Below are positions 26,621 through 35,655 of a stretch of DNA of 64,000 nt, piece by piece; the first letter of the stretch is position 1; each line of letters starts with the position of its first letter. The position numbers were made by a program, and so were the translations under genes. The stretch comes from Algoriphagus resistens (GTDB lineage: Bacteria; Bacteroidota; Bacteroidia; Cytophagales; Cyclobacteriaceae), in contig NZ_LMXN01000001.1 in assembly GCF_001442615.1 (NCBI RefSeq), positions 496,001 through 560,000 on the forward strand. The letters run 5' to 3'. The notes under the pieces are model-generated. The model did not search any database. It was given only the letters and a program-made list of their open reading frames with translations, and was not told the origin of the DNA.

Positions 26621-27617
26621 CAACAATACATTTATAATAGCAGAGTTATCTGCCAACCATAATAATAATTTTGATTTAGCTGTAAAGACAATCCAAGAAA
26701 TGGCTAAAGCAGGTGCTGATGCTGTGAAAGTCCAGACTTATACTCCTGATTCATTGACCTTGGATGTAGACAATGAATATTTTGGACCTAAGGAAAGCGG
26801 GCTTTGGAAAGGGAGAAGACCTTACGAGTTATTTCAGGAAGGGAGCTTGCCCTATGAATGGCATGAGCCATTGAAAAGAGCTGCTGAAAAATTGGGATTG
26901 TCTTTTTTTAGTACTCCTTTTGACAAAAGCGGAGTTGACTTTTTAGAGAATTTAAATATCCCGATCTATAAAATTGCTTCCTTAGAGATTACAGATATTC
27001 CTTTGATTGCGTATGTGGCCTCCAAAAAGAAACCCATGATAATTTCTACCGGGGTTGCAGAATTAGCGGATATTGAACGTGCTGTAAATACCTGTAGAAA
27101 AGTGGGCAATGAAGATATAACACTGTTAAAATGTACTTCTGAGTATCCAGCTACAGTTGCTCAGGCAAATTTGCTGACCATCCCTAACCTCAGAGATACG
27201 TTTGGTGTTAAAGTAGGCGTTTCAGACCATACGATGGGAAGTACTGTGCCGGTAGTAGCGGTGTCTTTGGGAGCTTCAGTAGTTGAGAAACATTTTATTT
27301 TAGAAAGAGGATTAGGCGGCCCTGATTCGGGGTTTTCTATGGAGCCTGATGAATTTAGAAGGATGGTTAATTCGGTGCGGGAAGCAGAGATTTCCTTGGG
27401 GAAAATTACCTACCATGTAAGTGAGCCTAACAAATTAAGAAGAAGATCATTATTTGTTGCCCGGGATATTAACAAAGGCGAACTATTTACCAGTGATAAC
27501 ATACGTTCTGTGAGACCTGGAAATGGTTTGCATCCTTGCCATTATGAAGAAATAATAGGGAAAAAGGCGAAAATGGACTTAGTAAAAGGCCAGCCCCTCG
27601 CGTTTCATCATTTTTAG
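26613..27617 (+). CDS. pseI: Pseudaminic acid synthase
   Basis: Condenses the altrose derivative with phosphoenolpyruvate to give pseudaminic acid. 334 residues: a NeuB TIM barrel (IIAELSANHNNNFDLA; DAVKVQTYTPDSLTL; KCTSEYPA; VGVSDHTMGS; VEKHFILERGLGGPDSGFSM) followed by a C-terminal SAF antifreeze-like domain (RRRSLFVARDINKGELF, about 275-334). FSTPFDKSGVDFL is typical of the Pse branch rather than the NeuB branch. It ends the coupled run; the next gene begins after a 173-base gap. Confidence 0.95.
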   Translation: MNNNNTFIIAELSANHNNNFDLAVKTIQEMAKAGADAVKVQTYTPDSLTLDVDNEYFGPKESGLWKGRRPYELFQEGSLPYEWHEPLKRAAEKLGLSFFSTPFDKSGVDFLENLNIPIYKIASLEITDIPLIAYVASKKKPMIISTGVAELADIERAVNTCRKVGNEDITLLKCTSEYPATVAQANLLTIPNLRDTFGVKVGVSDHTMGSTVPVVAVSLGASVVEKHFILERGLGGPDSGFSMEPDEFRRMVNSVREAEISLGKITYHVSEPNKLRRRSLFVARDINKGELFTSDNIRSVRPGNGLHPCHYEEIIGKKAKMDLVKGQPLAFHHF

Positions 27618-27790
27618 CAACTATGAATATATTTGCAGTAAGAGGGCTTTGTAGCTTGAAATTAAACACTGGCAGTGATTAACCTTATCCAGAAAATGGA
27701 TATTCTTGGATTTCTGTTATAATAGACCTGTCTGTGCAGAAAAAAATATTAGATCGAAAATACTCATTAAAATTATAATCGTTACAACTA

Positions 27791-28873
27791 ATGATTCCTG
27801 TTACTAAGCCGTTTCTTCCTCCTAAAGAAGTTTACAATGCCTATTTGGATGGTATATGGAAGCGTCAGTGGCTGACTAATATGGGGCCGCTTGCCAGCGA
27901 GCTTGAAATTCGGATTAAAGAACGGGAAGAATTAAATCACCTGTTATTTGTCACCAGTGGTACCATTGCCCTTCAGATAGCCATTAAAGCACTGGCCTTG
28001 AAAGGGGAAATAATCACAACTCCTTTTTCTTTTATCGCAACAACCAGTAGCATTGTATGGGAAGGTTGTAAGCCAGTGTTTGTAGATATTGACGCATCCA
28101 GTTTGAATATTGATGCCAATAAAATTGAGGCAGCCATCACCAAGGATACTAGTGCAATTTTGGCTACTCATGTGTATGGGAATCCTTGCGATGTTGAAAA
28201 AATTGCTGAAATAGCCAAAAAGCATAACCTTAAAGTCATCTATGACGGAGCCCATGCTTTCGGGGTGAAGTTGAAAGGAAAATCAATATTTGATTACGGT
28301 GATGTTTCTATCTGTAGTCTACATGCTACCAAGCTTTATCATTCCATAGAAGGGGGCTTGATAGTGGCTCAGGATGCCACAACTTTAAAGAAAATGGAGT
28401 ATATGCGGAATTTTGGATTTGCAGGACCTGAAAGATTTGCCGAGCTTGGGATTAATGGGAAAAATTCGGAATTCCATGCTGCCATGGGACTAGCCAACCT
28501 GGATTATCTGGACGGTATTCTCCAACAGAGAAAAGAACTGACCGAGCGTTATTGGCATCGCTTAGTCCAGTCCAAATTAGCTGCTCCTATTTGGCACAAG
28601 GCAGCTACTAATAACTATGGATACATGCCGGTCATATTTGAGAATGAGGAGGTTTTGCTAAAGTGTATGGAGCAATTAAAATTAAGGGAGATTTTTACAA
28701 GAAGATATTTTTATCCGTCCTTAGCTGCAATCTTACCCTATTTAGAATCTGTTCGAATGCCCGTAACCGAGGCGTTGGCCAAGAGGGTGCTTTGCCTTCC
28801 ACTGTATTATGATCTCGCCGTCGAGGAGGTGGATTTAATCTGTAGGACCATGCTTAATGCAAAGAATAATTAA
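27791..28873 (+). CDS. DegT/DnrJ/EryC1/StrS aminotransferase (VioA-like)
   Basis: 360 residues, a PLP-dependent sugar aminotransferase. The start IPVTKPFLPP, the glycine loop FVTSGTIALQ, AHAFGV and the PLP Lys K181 in LHATKLYHSIEGG are clear. It is most like VioA, which converts dTDP-4-keto-6-deoxyglucose to dTDP-4-amino-4,6-dideoxyglucose. No rmlA or rmlB homologue is in the window, so a dTDP-sugar substrate would be made elsewhere; a UDP-sugar is also possible. It starts after a 173-base gap from pseI, with no terminator seen, and is followed by the ATP-grasp/SDR fusion. Confidence 0.88.
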   Translation: MIPVTKPFLPPKEVYNAYLDGIWKRQWLTNMGPLASELEIRIKEREELNHLLFVTSGTIALQIAIKALALKGEIITTPFSFIATTSSIVWEGCKPVFVDIDASSLNIDANKIEAAITKDTSAILATHVYGNPCDVEKIAEIAKKHNLKVIYDGAHAFGVKLKGKSIFDYGDVSICSLHATKLYHSIEGGLIVAQDATTLKKMEYMRNFGFAGPERFAELGINGKNSEFHAAMGLANLDYLDGILQQRKELTERYWHRLVQSKLAAPIWHKAATNNYGYMPVIFENEEVLLKCMEQLKLREIFTRRYFYPSLAAILPYLESVRMPVTEALAKRVLCLPLYYDLAVEEVDLICRTMLNAKNN

Positions 28874-28883
28874 AATCTAGTTA

Positions 28884-30890
28884 ATGAAATTTTATACTAT
28901 TGGGATTTCCTGTATTGGAAGTGGGGTTGGAGAATCCGTAATTAATTCCTGTCGCTTGTCAGGTTTACAATTGAAGACTGTGGGGCTGGGAACAAATCCC
29001 TTCGCTTATGGGGCGTACGCCTGTGATGCATTCGATTATACCCCCACTATCTATGCTTCAGATTTTGTAGATAAGCTAATTGCAAAGTGTAAGGAGCATC
29101 AAATCGATCTTCTTATTCCGGGTAGAGATGATGAAGCATTTATATATGCTAAGAATAGAGAAAGATTTGCACTTGAAAATATCGAAATCCTGGCAGCGAG
29201 TGAAGACATGATTTCGATTTGTAGAGACAAAGAAAAAATGAGTCGGGAGTTAAATCCTATAGTAGATGTTTTTGTGAAATGCTATCAAAAAGATAGTATT
29301 TCAGAACTCATTGCTAAAGGGGAAGCCGAATATCCCCTGCTTGCAAAGCCTCGAAGTGGATTTGCTTCGATGGGGGTGGAAATCATAAGAAATGAAGCAG
29401 ACCTAGGGAAAATATCTGATGATCATATTGTTCAGGAATTAGCAGTGCCTACCCCTGATGATCCCAATTATCAGCTATATATGAATGGTATAGCCAAGAA
29501 TCAAAATCCCCAGGTTTCGGAGATTTCGATCCAATTGGTTTTATCCAAAGAAGGGGAGGTAATTGGTAAAATGGCTTCCTATAATAAATTAAACAACGGA
29601 GTTCCGATTGAGATTTTACCTTATGAAAATGAGGAAATCTGGGCAGTTGTGGATAAACTTCTTCCAGTTTTCAAAGAGAAAGGATTGGTTGGCCCTTTGA
29701 ATATTCAAGGCAGATTGACTAAGAAAGGCCTCAAAATATTTGAGATGAATCCCCGGTTTACCGGCATTACCGGATTGAGGGCTTTAATGGGATTCAATGA
29801 GGTAGAAGCCTGTATAAAAAGCTGGCTGGGAATAGGGCCAAATTTAAAAATTACCATCAACACTAATCGGTTTGGGATCCGGCAGACCGCAGATAAAGTA
29901 CTCGCATTTGACAGGAATGAACTAGCTCAATCACTTGCACAACAAGCCAGTCCAAGTGTTTTTCCCCTGACAAGGACCATCTTGGTTACAGGTGCATCAG
30001 GATATTTGGGAAGGAGCTTGGTAAAAGAATTGAATACCAAACCGCAGGTCCGGGTGATAGCCATGGGAAGGAGCCTGGACAAGTTAAAGGAACTTTTTGG
30101 TAAATCCGGAATAGAATATTACGACTATTCGGCTCTTTTCAATGGGGAATTTGCAGTAGGGAATATTGATATCGTAATCCATTCGGCATTTGCAAGACCT
30201 CATTGTACTGAAACTGAAATAGCAGAAAGTCTAGCTTTCACCTCAGACTTATTTGCATGCCTGGCAAGCCATCAGATTCCGTATATTATCAATTTATCCT
30301 CCCAGAGCGTATACGGTCAGACCCTTGCACCTTTATGGAAGGAGTCAGACCCTGTTGCTCCGACTATGCCCTATTCACAGGCTAAATATGCCTCTGAATT
30401 AATGCTCAAATCAATTGCTAAGCTGTACCCCCATATTACAACCACCTCCTTAAGATTGGCAGCCATATCGGGAGGGAAAGAGGGACTGGTACCGGTAGAT
30501 CTCCTTTCCAAATTGGTATTGAAAGCAATGAAAGGTGAAAAACTAGTAATAATCGGCGGTAAGCAGGAACTGGAAATAATGGATGTGAGGGATGCGGTTA
30601 CCTATATCGTTCGATTCACAGAGCAAATCAGCCCCTCTTCTGAGGAAGTGTACAATTTGGGTGCTGAAGGTATTTATAATATAGTGGACATCGCCAAAAT
30701 GGTCAAACGTATAGTTGAAGATCAATCCAATCAGAGAATTGTTGAATTGGAGCTGAAACCCACAGAGACAGATTTGAAATTTGGCATGGACTCCTCCTTG
30801 ATCAGGAGCAAGTTGGGTGTAACTCCCGAGCATGACCTTGAATCTATCGTTAGATCACTTGTTGCATTTTTTTATACAAATACCCACTAA
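28884..30890 (+). CDS. ATP-grasp / NAD-dependent epimerase-dehydratase fusion protein
   Basis: 668 residues with two enzymes in one chain. Residues 1-350 are an ATP-grasp ligase of the carbamoyl-phosphate-synthase-like type (VGLGTNPFAYGAYACD; YPLLAKPRSGFASMGV for ATP binding; NIQGRLTKKGLKIFEMNPRF for Mg binding). Residues about 367-668 are an SDR with GASGYLG at 370-376, the catalytic Ser and Tyr in NLSSQSVYGQ and MPYSQAKYASE (YxxxK), and NLGAEG near the end. The ATP-grasp half would join a carboxylate to an amine or similar group. With the VioA-like gene next door, I infer synthesis of an aminoacylated or reduced 4-amino sugar. The fusion is continuous with no frameshift. Confidence 0.85.
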   Translation: MKFYTIGISCIGSGVGESVINSCRLSGLQLKTVGLGTNPFAYGAYACDAFDYTPTIYASDFVDKLIAKCKEHQIDLLIPGRDDEAFIYAKNRERFALENIEILAASEDMISICRDKEKMSRELNPIVDVFVKCYQKDSISELIAKGEAEYPLLAKPRSGFASMGVEIIRNEADLGKISDDHIVQELAVPTPDDPNYQLYMNGIAKNQNPQVSEISIQLVLSKEGEVIGKMASYNKLNNGVPIEILPYENEEIWAVVDKLLPVFKEKGLVGPLNIQGRLTKKGLKIFEMNPRFTGITGLRALMGFNEVEACIKSWLGIGPNLKITINTNRFGIRQTADKVLAFDRNELAQSLAQQASPSVFPLTRTILVTGASGYLGRSLVKELNTKPQVRVIAMGRSLDKLKELFGKSGIEYYDYSALFNGEFAVGNIDIVIHSAFARPHCTETEIAESLAFTSDLFACLASHQIPYIINLSSQSVYGQTLAPLWKESDPVAPTMPYSQAKYASELMLKSIAKLYPHITTTSLRLAAISGGKEGLVPVDLLSKLVLKAMKGEKLVIIGGKQELEIMDVRDAVTYIVRFTEQISPSSEEVYNLGAEGIYNIVDIAKMVKRIVEDQSNQRIVELELKPTETDLKFGMDSSLIRSKLGVTPEHDLESIVRSLVAFFYTNTH

Positions 30891-32359
30891 TGAAAGTATT
30901 AATTTTTGAAAGTTGGCACGAAGCTCCCCAATTCGAAACTAGTTTGGAATTGGCAGAAGAATATGCTGAAAAAGGACATGAAGTACATTACGTGCATATC
31001 GGGGGAATTCTTCCTTATGTAGAATGGTATAATGGAATAGACAAGGGGATTTCCAAAGGACTCTATAAAAGGAGTGTTCAGCACAAGATAAATTTGGCGA
31101 AGAGGATAATAAATCCCCATATTCGAGTATCTACAGATTCGCTGCTGTCTGTTAAAGAAGTTGAATGTTTGGATAATGAACTGATATTTAAGAATCTTGA
31201 AGAACTTAAAAAGTATGTTTGGGAAGGGATTGATATCGGGTTAGCTGCTGCCTCTTCGCATATATCAGTCACCAACGATCTTGATCCGGATACTATAGCG
31301 GATAAAGCGGTCATCAATCGAATTATACATTCCTCCAAGATTGTTGCTACTTCCTTCCAAAAATGGCTGGAGAAGGTTGAGCCGGACTTGGTACTTTTCC
31401 GAAATGGGAGGGTAGCTACCTATCGTCCAATCCTTCGCATATGTCAACGGCAGAAACAACATTTTTTCATACATGACCGGGCTTGTAATAAATTTCATTA
31501 TTCCCTGGGGACTAATTATAGGCACGATTGGGAAATGAGGAAAGATGAACTGGAGGAAAACTGGGAAAAGTCAGCCTTACCCCTGAGCACCAAGCAAAAA
31601 ATCGGTCGTGAATTTTTTGAAGAAAGAAAAGTAAGGAAAAATGATTCTTTTAGAGTCCATGCCAAAGATCAACAGGTAGGCCTGTTGCCAACTTCTTGGG
31701 ATAAAGAGCACTTCAATGTCGTTTATTTCAATTCCAGCATATCAGAATATGCCGCCGTGGGCGATGAGGTGAATCCTCATGTGCTTTTTGATTCGCAAGA
31801 GCAGTCTCTGGTTGAAATTGCAAACCATCTTTCCAACAGAGCCAATGCAAAATTATACCTGCGGCTTCATCCAAACCTGCTCAACCAAAGTGAGCGGGAG
31901 AAAGAATTGTGGTATAATCTCGCCTCAGATCAGCTAGAAGTGATAAAGCCGGATTCTCCAATTGATACGTATACTCTTATAGAGCAGGCAGATTTGGTGA
32001 TATGCTATCTCTCTACTGTCGGTGTAGAGGCAGCCTACAGCGGAACTCCTACCATTTCCCTAAGCCATTCTTTGTATTCACGGTTAAATGTGGTCTATCA
32101 GCCTTCCACAAAACAAGAGTTGTTTGCCTTGCTGGACACTAAGAATTTGCCCCCCAAACCCATGGATAGAAGTCTTGAGTATGGGTTTTATATGAAAACA
32201 CATGGAATCAGGCATAAATATTTCCAAGCCATCACTCATCGTGCAGGGAGGTATAGGGGAGTTAATTTACAGAAACTTGATTTCAAGCAGACGAAGAAAA
32301 AGTTGATCAGGCCCTTCAAGAAGATCTATAAAAAGTTTATAAAAATGAAAAAAGGCTGA
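30890..32359 (+). CDS. GT-B-like capsule biosynthesis protein, unassigned family
   Basis: 489 residues, starting on the A of the preceding stop (TAATG). The N-terminal part reads VLIFESWHEAPQFETSLELAEEY, a Rossmann-like beginning. A C-terminal half with AKLYLRLHPNLLNQ, ADLVICYLSTVGVEAAYSGTPTISL resembles the KpsS/CDP-glycerol transferase-type nucleotide-binding domain. The end is strongly basic (KKKLIRPFKKIYKKFIKMKK), suitable for membrane association. It is probably a glycosyl- or glycerophosphoryltransferase; family and linkage cannot be read from sequence. Confidence 0.7.
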   Translation: MKVLIFESWHEAPQFETSLELAEEYAEKGHEVHYVHIGGILPYVEWYNGIDKGISKGLYKRSVQHKINLAKRIINPHIRVSTDSLLSVKEVECLDNELIFKNLEELKKYVWEGIDIGLAAASSHISVTNDLDPDTIADKAVINRIIHSSKIVATSFQKWLEKVEPDLVLFRNGRVATYRPILRICQRQKQHFFIHDRACNKFHYSLGTNYRHDWEMRKDELEENWEKSALPLSTKQKIGREFFEERKVRKNDSFRVHAKDQQVGLLPTSWDKEHFNVVYFNSSISEYAAVGDEVNPHVLFDSQEQSLVEIANHLSNRANAKLYLRLHPNLLNQSEREKELWYNLASDQLEVIKPDSPIDTYTLIEQADLVICYLSTVGVEAAYSGTPTISLSHSLYSRLNVVYQPSTKQELFALLDTKNLPPKPMDRSLEYGFYMKTHGIRHKYFQAITHRAGRYRGVNLQKLDFKQTKKKLIRPFKKIYKKFIKMKKG

Positions 32360-32369
32360 TATCCGAATA

Positions 32370-33284
32370 ATGAAAGTTAATCAAAATAGCTCTTCTAAAG
32401 TAGTAGTGAGCATATGTTGCCTGACCTATAATCACGCAAATTTTATTGAGCAGGCAATAGAAGGATTTTTGGCCCAAAAAACAGACTTTTCGTATGAAAT
32501 TCTTATCCACGATGATGCATCCACAGATGGGACTACGGAAATTATCCAGACTTACCAGACGCGTTACCCTCACCTCATAAAGCCGATAATCCAGAAGGAA
32601 AATCAATGGTCTAAAGGTCTCCGTGCTGTATCTGCAACCTATAATTTCCCAAGAGCAGCGGGGAAATATATTGCCATGTGTGAAGGGGATGATTATTGGA
32701 CAGATCCTTTAAAACTTCAAAAGCAGGTTGATTTTTTAGAAAATAACCCAGATTATGTCATTACCTATCACGATGCAATGGTTATTGATGACCATGAAAA
32801 AGTAATAAAAAAGTCCAAGATGCCTGATCACAGCAAAAGGGATTATACCCAAAAGGACCTGATAGGGGGTAAAACGAATATTCTGACTTTGTCAATGGTT
32901 TTTAGAAATCTGGATAGTATCAAAGAAAAGGCAGAAGAAACTAGCTATTTTATGAACGGGGATAATTTTATCACCGCGCAGCTAGGTCTGTCTGGGAAAG
33001 GGAAATATTTTTCAGAAATCAAACCTGCAGTATACCGGCAACATGCCGGAGGCGTATGGTCAGATATTTCCAAAGAGAAAAAGATCGCCAATAAAATCAA
33101 TACCCATTATTGGATGTATCGATACTTCACAAGAATCGGCAACGAAGATGCTGCAAAACTTTATTTGCGTAAATTATCGGGGAGTGTCAGTTTAACTGAC
33201 AAAAAATATCGTTTCATTCTTGTGAAACATGGAGTATTCGCGCGGATAATTTCAGGGATTTCTCAATTTTTCCTGAAATTTTAG
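32370..33284 (+). CDS. Family 2 glycosyltransferase
   Basis: 304 residues with a GT-A fold. The nucleotide-binding start is VSICCLTYNHANFIEQAIEG, HDDASTDGTTEII follows, and the metal-binding DxD is in MCEGDDYWTDPLKLQKQVDF. It transfers one sugar of the repeat unit on the cytoplasmic face. It starts 10 bases after the preceding gene, in a run of same-strand transferases. Confidence 0.9.
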   Translation: MKVNQNSSSKVVVSICCLTYNHANFIEQAIEGFLAQKTDFSYEILIHDDASTDGTTEIIQTYQTRYPHLIKPIIQKENQWSKGLRAVSATYNFPRAAGKYIAMCEGDDYWTDPLKLQKQVDFLENNPDYVITYHDAMVIDDHEKVIKKSKMPDHSKRDYTQKDLIGGKTNILTLSMVFRNLDSIKEKAEETSYFMNGDNFITAQLGLSGKGKYFSEIKPAVYRQHAGGVWSDISKEKKIANKINTHYWMYRYFTRIGNEDAAKLYLRKLSGSVSLTDKKYRFILVKHGVFARIISGISQFFLKF

Positions 33285-33312
33285 TTTTTTAGATAGCACG
33301 CTTATTCATATT

Positions 33313-34506
33313 ATGAATATTCTTTTTTATACAAATAGATCCCCTTACAAAACGACAAGCCAGGGTGGGGCAGAAACTTCTTTGCGATTAATTGCTTCCA
33401 AATTTGCAGCCTTGAATCATACTGTGATTTATGTAGCCAGAGACAGGCAAGTGCAGTTAAAAAAAATAAGCCAAGTCAACGGCGTTACTGTTATCCATAT
33501 AAAAGAGTTTGACTTTCCTTTTTCAAAATCTGGAATCGGCAAAAGAATAAAAGAGAGGTTAAACGAGTACGTGACTTTTCTTTTGATGCCGCCTATATTA
33601 AGAAAAAATAAAATAGACATAGTCCATACCTATTATTTGCTGCGTCCGTGTTTGTGGTTTTTGAAATTTAAGGAACAGAAAAAGTTTGATTTTAAGCTGG
33701 TTGTCAGAATGGCTGGAATGCATTGGGAGAAATCCATTAGGCTGAAGCCTACACTCAAAAGCCAGTACCAACAGATCTTCACGCAGGCTGATGCATTGAA
33801 TTTTATTTCCAGTGGCTTATATACTATGTTTTTGGATGCTACCGAGCAATTGGGTTTATCCAGGGGTACTGGGTATTTCATCAAAGATATTGGTGTGGAG
33901 CCGTCTATTTCAGAAGGTGCAAAATGGAAGCAGGACCAACAGGTTACCTTTAAATTGCTGATGGCGACCAGAATGGCAAAGCTGGCCAAGCGCCATGATC
34001 TTCTTATCAAAGGCCTGTCTGAACTTGATCCCAACATTGCCTGGGAATTGACACTTGTAGGAGAAGGGGAGAAAAAAGAAGAAATTGAGCAATTGATTTT
34101 AAGGTTGAATCTGCAGCACCGGATTCAGATCTTACCTTATATGAACCAGGAGAAGCTGAAAAAGTTAATGCTTGCTTCTGACTTACTATGTCTTGCTACA
34201 GATTATGAAGGATTGAGCAAAATCGTAATCGAATCCATGTCAATAGGTTTACCTGTGTTGGCATCTGATGTAGTACCCTTGAACCAATATATTATTGATG
34301 GTGACAATGGCTATTTGGCAAGCAACACCGTAGATGGGTGGAAGGATAAATTGACCAAAATTATCAAGAATAGGGAAAATTTGGCATTTGTTTCCAGTCG
34401 ATCAATTGAATTTATTGAAACTAATTACAATTCTGATAAGAATATTCTTACTTACGAAAAGGAATTTCTAACCTTATTGGAGAAAAAATCACAGACAATC
34501 TCATGA
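33313..34506 (+). CDS. Family 4 glycosyltransferase
   Basis: 397 residues, GT-B fold. The N-terminus has QGGAETSLRLIASKFA. The donor-binding domain carries LMATRMAKLAKRHDLLIKGL and the EX7E motif in EGLSKIVIESMSIGLPVLASD. It is a retaining transferase; donor and linkage are unknown. The stop at 34506 is followed 6 bases later by copy B of the 67-bp intergenic repeat. Confidence 0.9.
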   Translation: MNILFYTNRSPYKTTSQGGAETSLRLIASKFAALNHTVIYVARDRQVQLKKISQVNGVTVIHIKEFDFPFSKSGIGKRIKERLNEYVTFLLMPPILRKNKIDIVHTYYLLRPCLWFLKFKEQKKFDFKLVVRMAGMHWEKSIRLKPTLKSQYQQIFTQADALNFISSGLYTMFLDATEQLGLSRGTGYFIKDIGVEPSISEGAKWKQDQQVTFKLLMATRMAKLAKRHDLLIKGLSELDPNIAWELTLVGEGEKKEEIEQLILRLNLQHRIQILPYMNQEKLKKLMLASDLLCLATDYEGLSKIVIESMSIGLPVLASDVVPLNQYIIDGDNGYLASNTVDGWKDKLTKIIKNRENLAFVSSRSIEFIETNYNSDKNILTYEKEFLTLLEKKSQTIS

Positions 34507-34512
34507 AATCGA

Positions 34513-34579
34513 GCATGTCACAAGCATCACACACAGGGACGATTATAATGCATGCGAGATTCCTTGTGACCTTTGAAAA
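34513..34579 (+). repeat. Copy B of the 67-bp diverged intergenic repeat, promoter-like
   Basis: Aligns without gaps to 12104-12170 at about 73% identity by hand count. In this copy an extra inverted repeat, GTCACAAG (34517-34524) and CTTGTGAC (34563-34570), brackets most of the element. It ends 15 bases before the ATG of the Wzz-like gene, so it may be an internal promoter of the cluster. Confidence 0.5.
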
Positions 34580-34593
34580 ACAATTATAAACAC

Positions 34594-35655
34594 ATGAAAG
34601 AAAAAGAGATACGTTTTTCAGATATCATAAAAGCCCTTCAACTAAACCGAAAATTGATATTGATCAGCGTTTTAGTAGGGCTCTTTCTGGGTTTTATACA
34701 GTTTTTAGGTTCCCCTAACGAATATATATCCACAACAACACTTCTGCCGGTGATAGAACAGTCAGGCAAACTGCCCGGAGGATTGGGAAGTTTGGCGGGT
34801 TTGGCAGGAATACAATTAAATGAAAACAGCGGAAGTACTATTCCTCCGAATCTCTACCCGGATGTTGTTAACAGTACTCCATTTGGGCTTTACCTGATCA
34901 AACAAGAGTTCTATTTTAAAGAGCTGGACCAACATATCCTGTTGGAGGATTATTTTGTCAATTATCAAGAACGGACACTTTTTGAAAAAATCAAGCGATT
35001 GCCCTCGGGTATAATTGGTCTGTTCAAAAACGGGGGTAAGCCAAAGACTTCAGCCGTTGACACTGCTGAAGTCAGGCGGGATTCCAGAAAGTTGGCCCCT
35101 AAAGAAAACTCCGCACTTTCACAGATCAGGAGTAGGGTGAGTGCAGAGGTAGATATGGCGATGGGACTCGTTACAGTCCAGGTTAAAATGCAAAATCCTG
35201 AAGTAGCTGCCAGATTGACCGAACTTACCTACAGTTACCTCTCCGAATACATTATGGATTACAAGGCAAGTGCGGATAAGCGTAACTTATTATTTATACA
35301 AGAAAGACTGGATGATGCAAAACTATCGTATGAGGAGGCGCAACTTAATCTGGCCAATTTCAGAGATAGGAACTTTAACCTTTCTAGTTCAAGTTCACAA
35401 GTGCGGGGAGAGCAACTTCAGAACGAGGTGTCTATCCAGTTTAATGTTTACAATGGTTTGGCCCAAGAAGTAGAGCAGGCCAAAATAAGGGTTCAACGTG
35501 CGTCACCTGTATTTAATGTATTGGAACCCCCTTATGTTCCGTTGAAAGAATCCAGTCCTAAATTGGTTCTAAACTTAGTGGTATTCGGTTTTTTAGCCGC
35601 AGCTTTGTCAATCTGTTATGTTTTGATTGCTAAGCCAGTGGAATTGGACCAATGA
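34594..35655 (+). CDS. Wzz-like chain-length determinant (no kinase domain)
   Basis: 353 residues from ATG 34594; a TTG at 34573 lies inside the repeat element and is less likely. The protein has a first membrane helix (about 27-45), a periplasmic region with predicted coiled coil (about 215-300, FIQERLDDAKLSYEEAQLNL), and a second helix near the end (about 320-345) after the PPYVPLKESSPK proline motif. It is a polysaccharide co-polymerase controlling Wzy product length. It lacks the tyrosine-kinase domain that the Wzc of operon head 2 has. It overlaps the next gene by 4 bases. Confidence 0.88.
   Translation: MKEKEIRFSDIIKALQLNRKLILISVLVGLFLGFIQFLGSPNEYISTTTLLPVIEQSGKLPGGLGSLAGLAGIQLNENSGSTIPPNLYPDVVNSTPFGLYLIKQEFYFKELDQHILLEDYFVNYQERTLFEKIKRLPSGIIGLFKNGGKPKTSAVDTAEVRRDSRKLAPKENSALSQIRSRVSAEVDMAMGLVTVQVKMQNPEVAARLTELTYSYLSEYIMDYKASADKRNLLFIQERLDDAKLSYEEAQLNLANFRDRNFNLSSSSSQVRGEQLQNEVSIQFNVYNGLAQEVEQAKIRVQRASPVFNVLEPPYVPLKESSPKLVLNLVVFGFLAAALSICYVLIAKPVELDQ

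Noticed and set aside
34573..34594. TTG start for the Wzz-like gene
   Set aside because: The TTG is inside the 67-bp repeat (ACCTTTGAAAA). An ATG 21 bases on gives a normal N-terminus, so the ATG is preferred.
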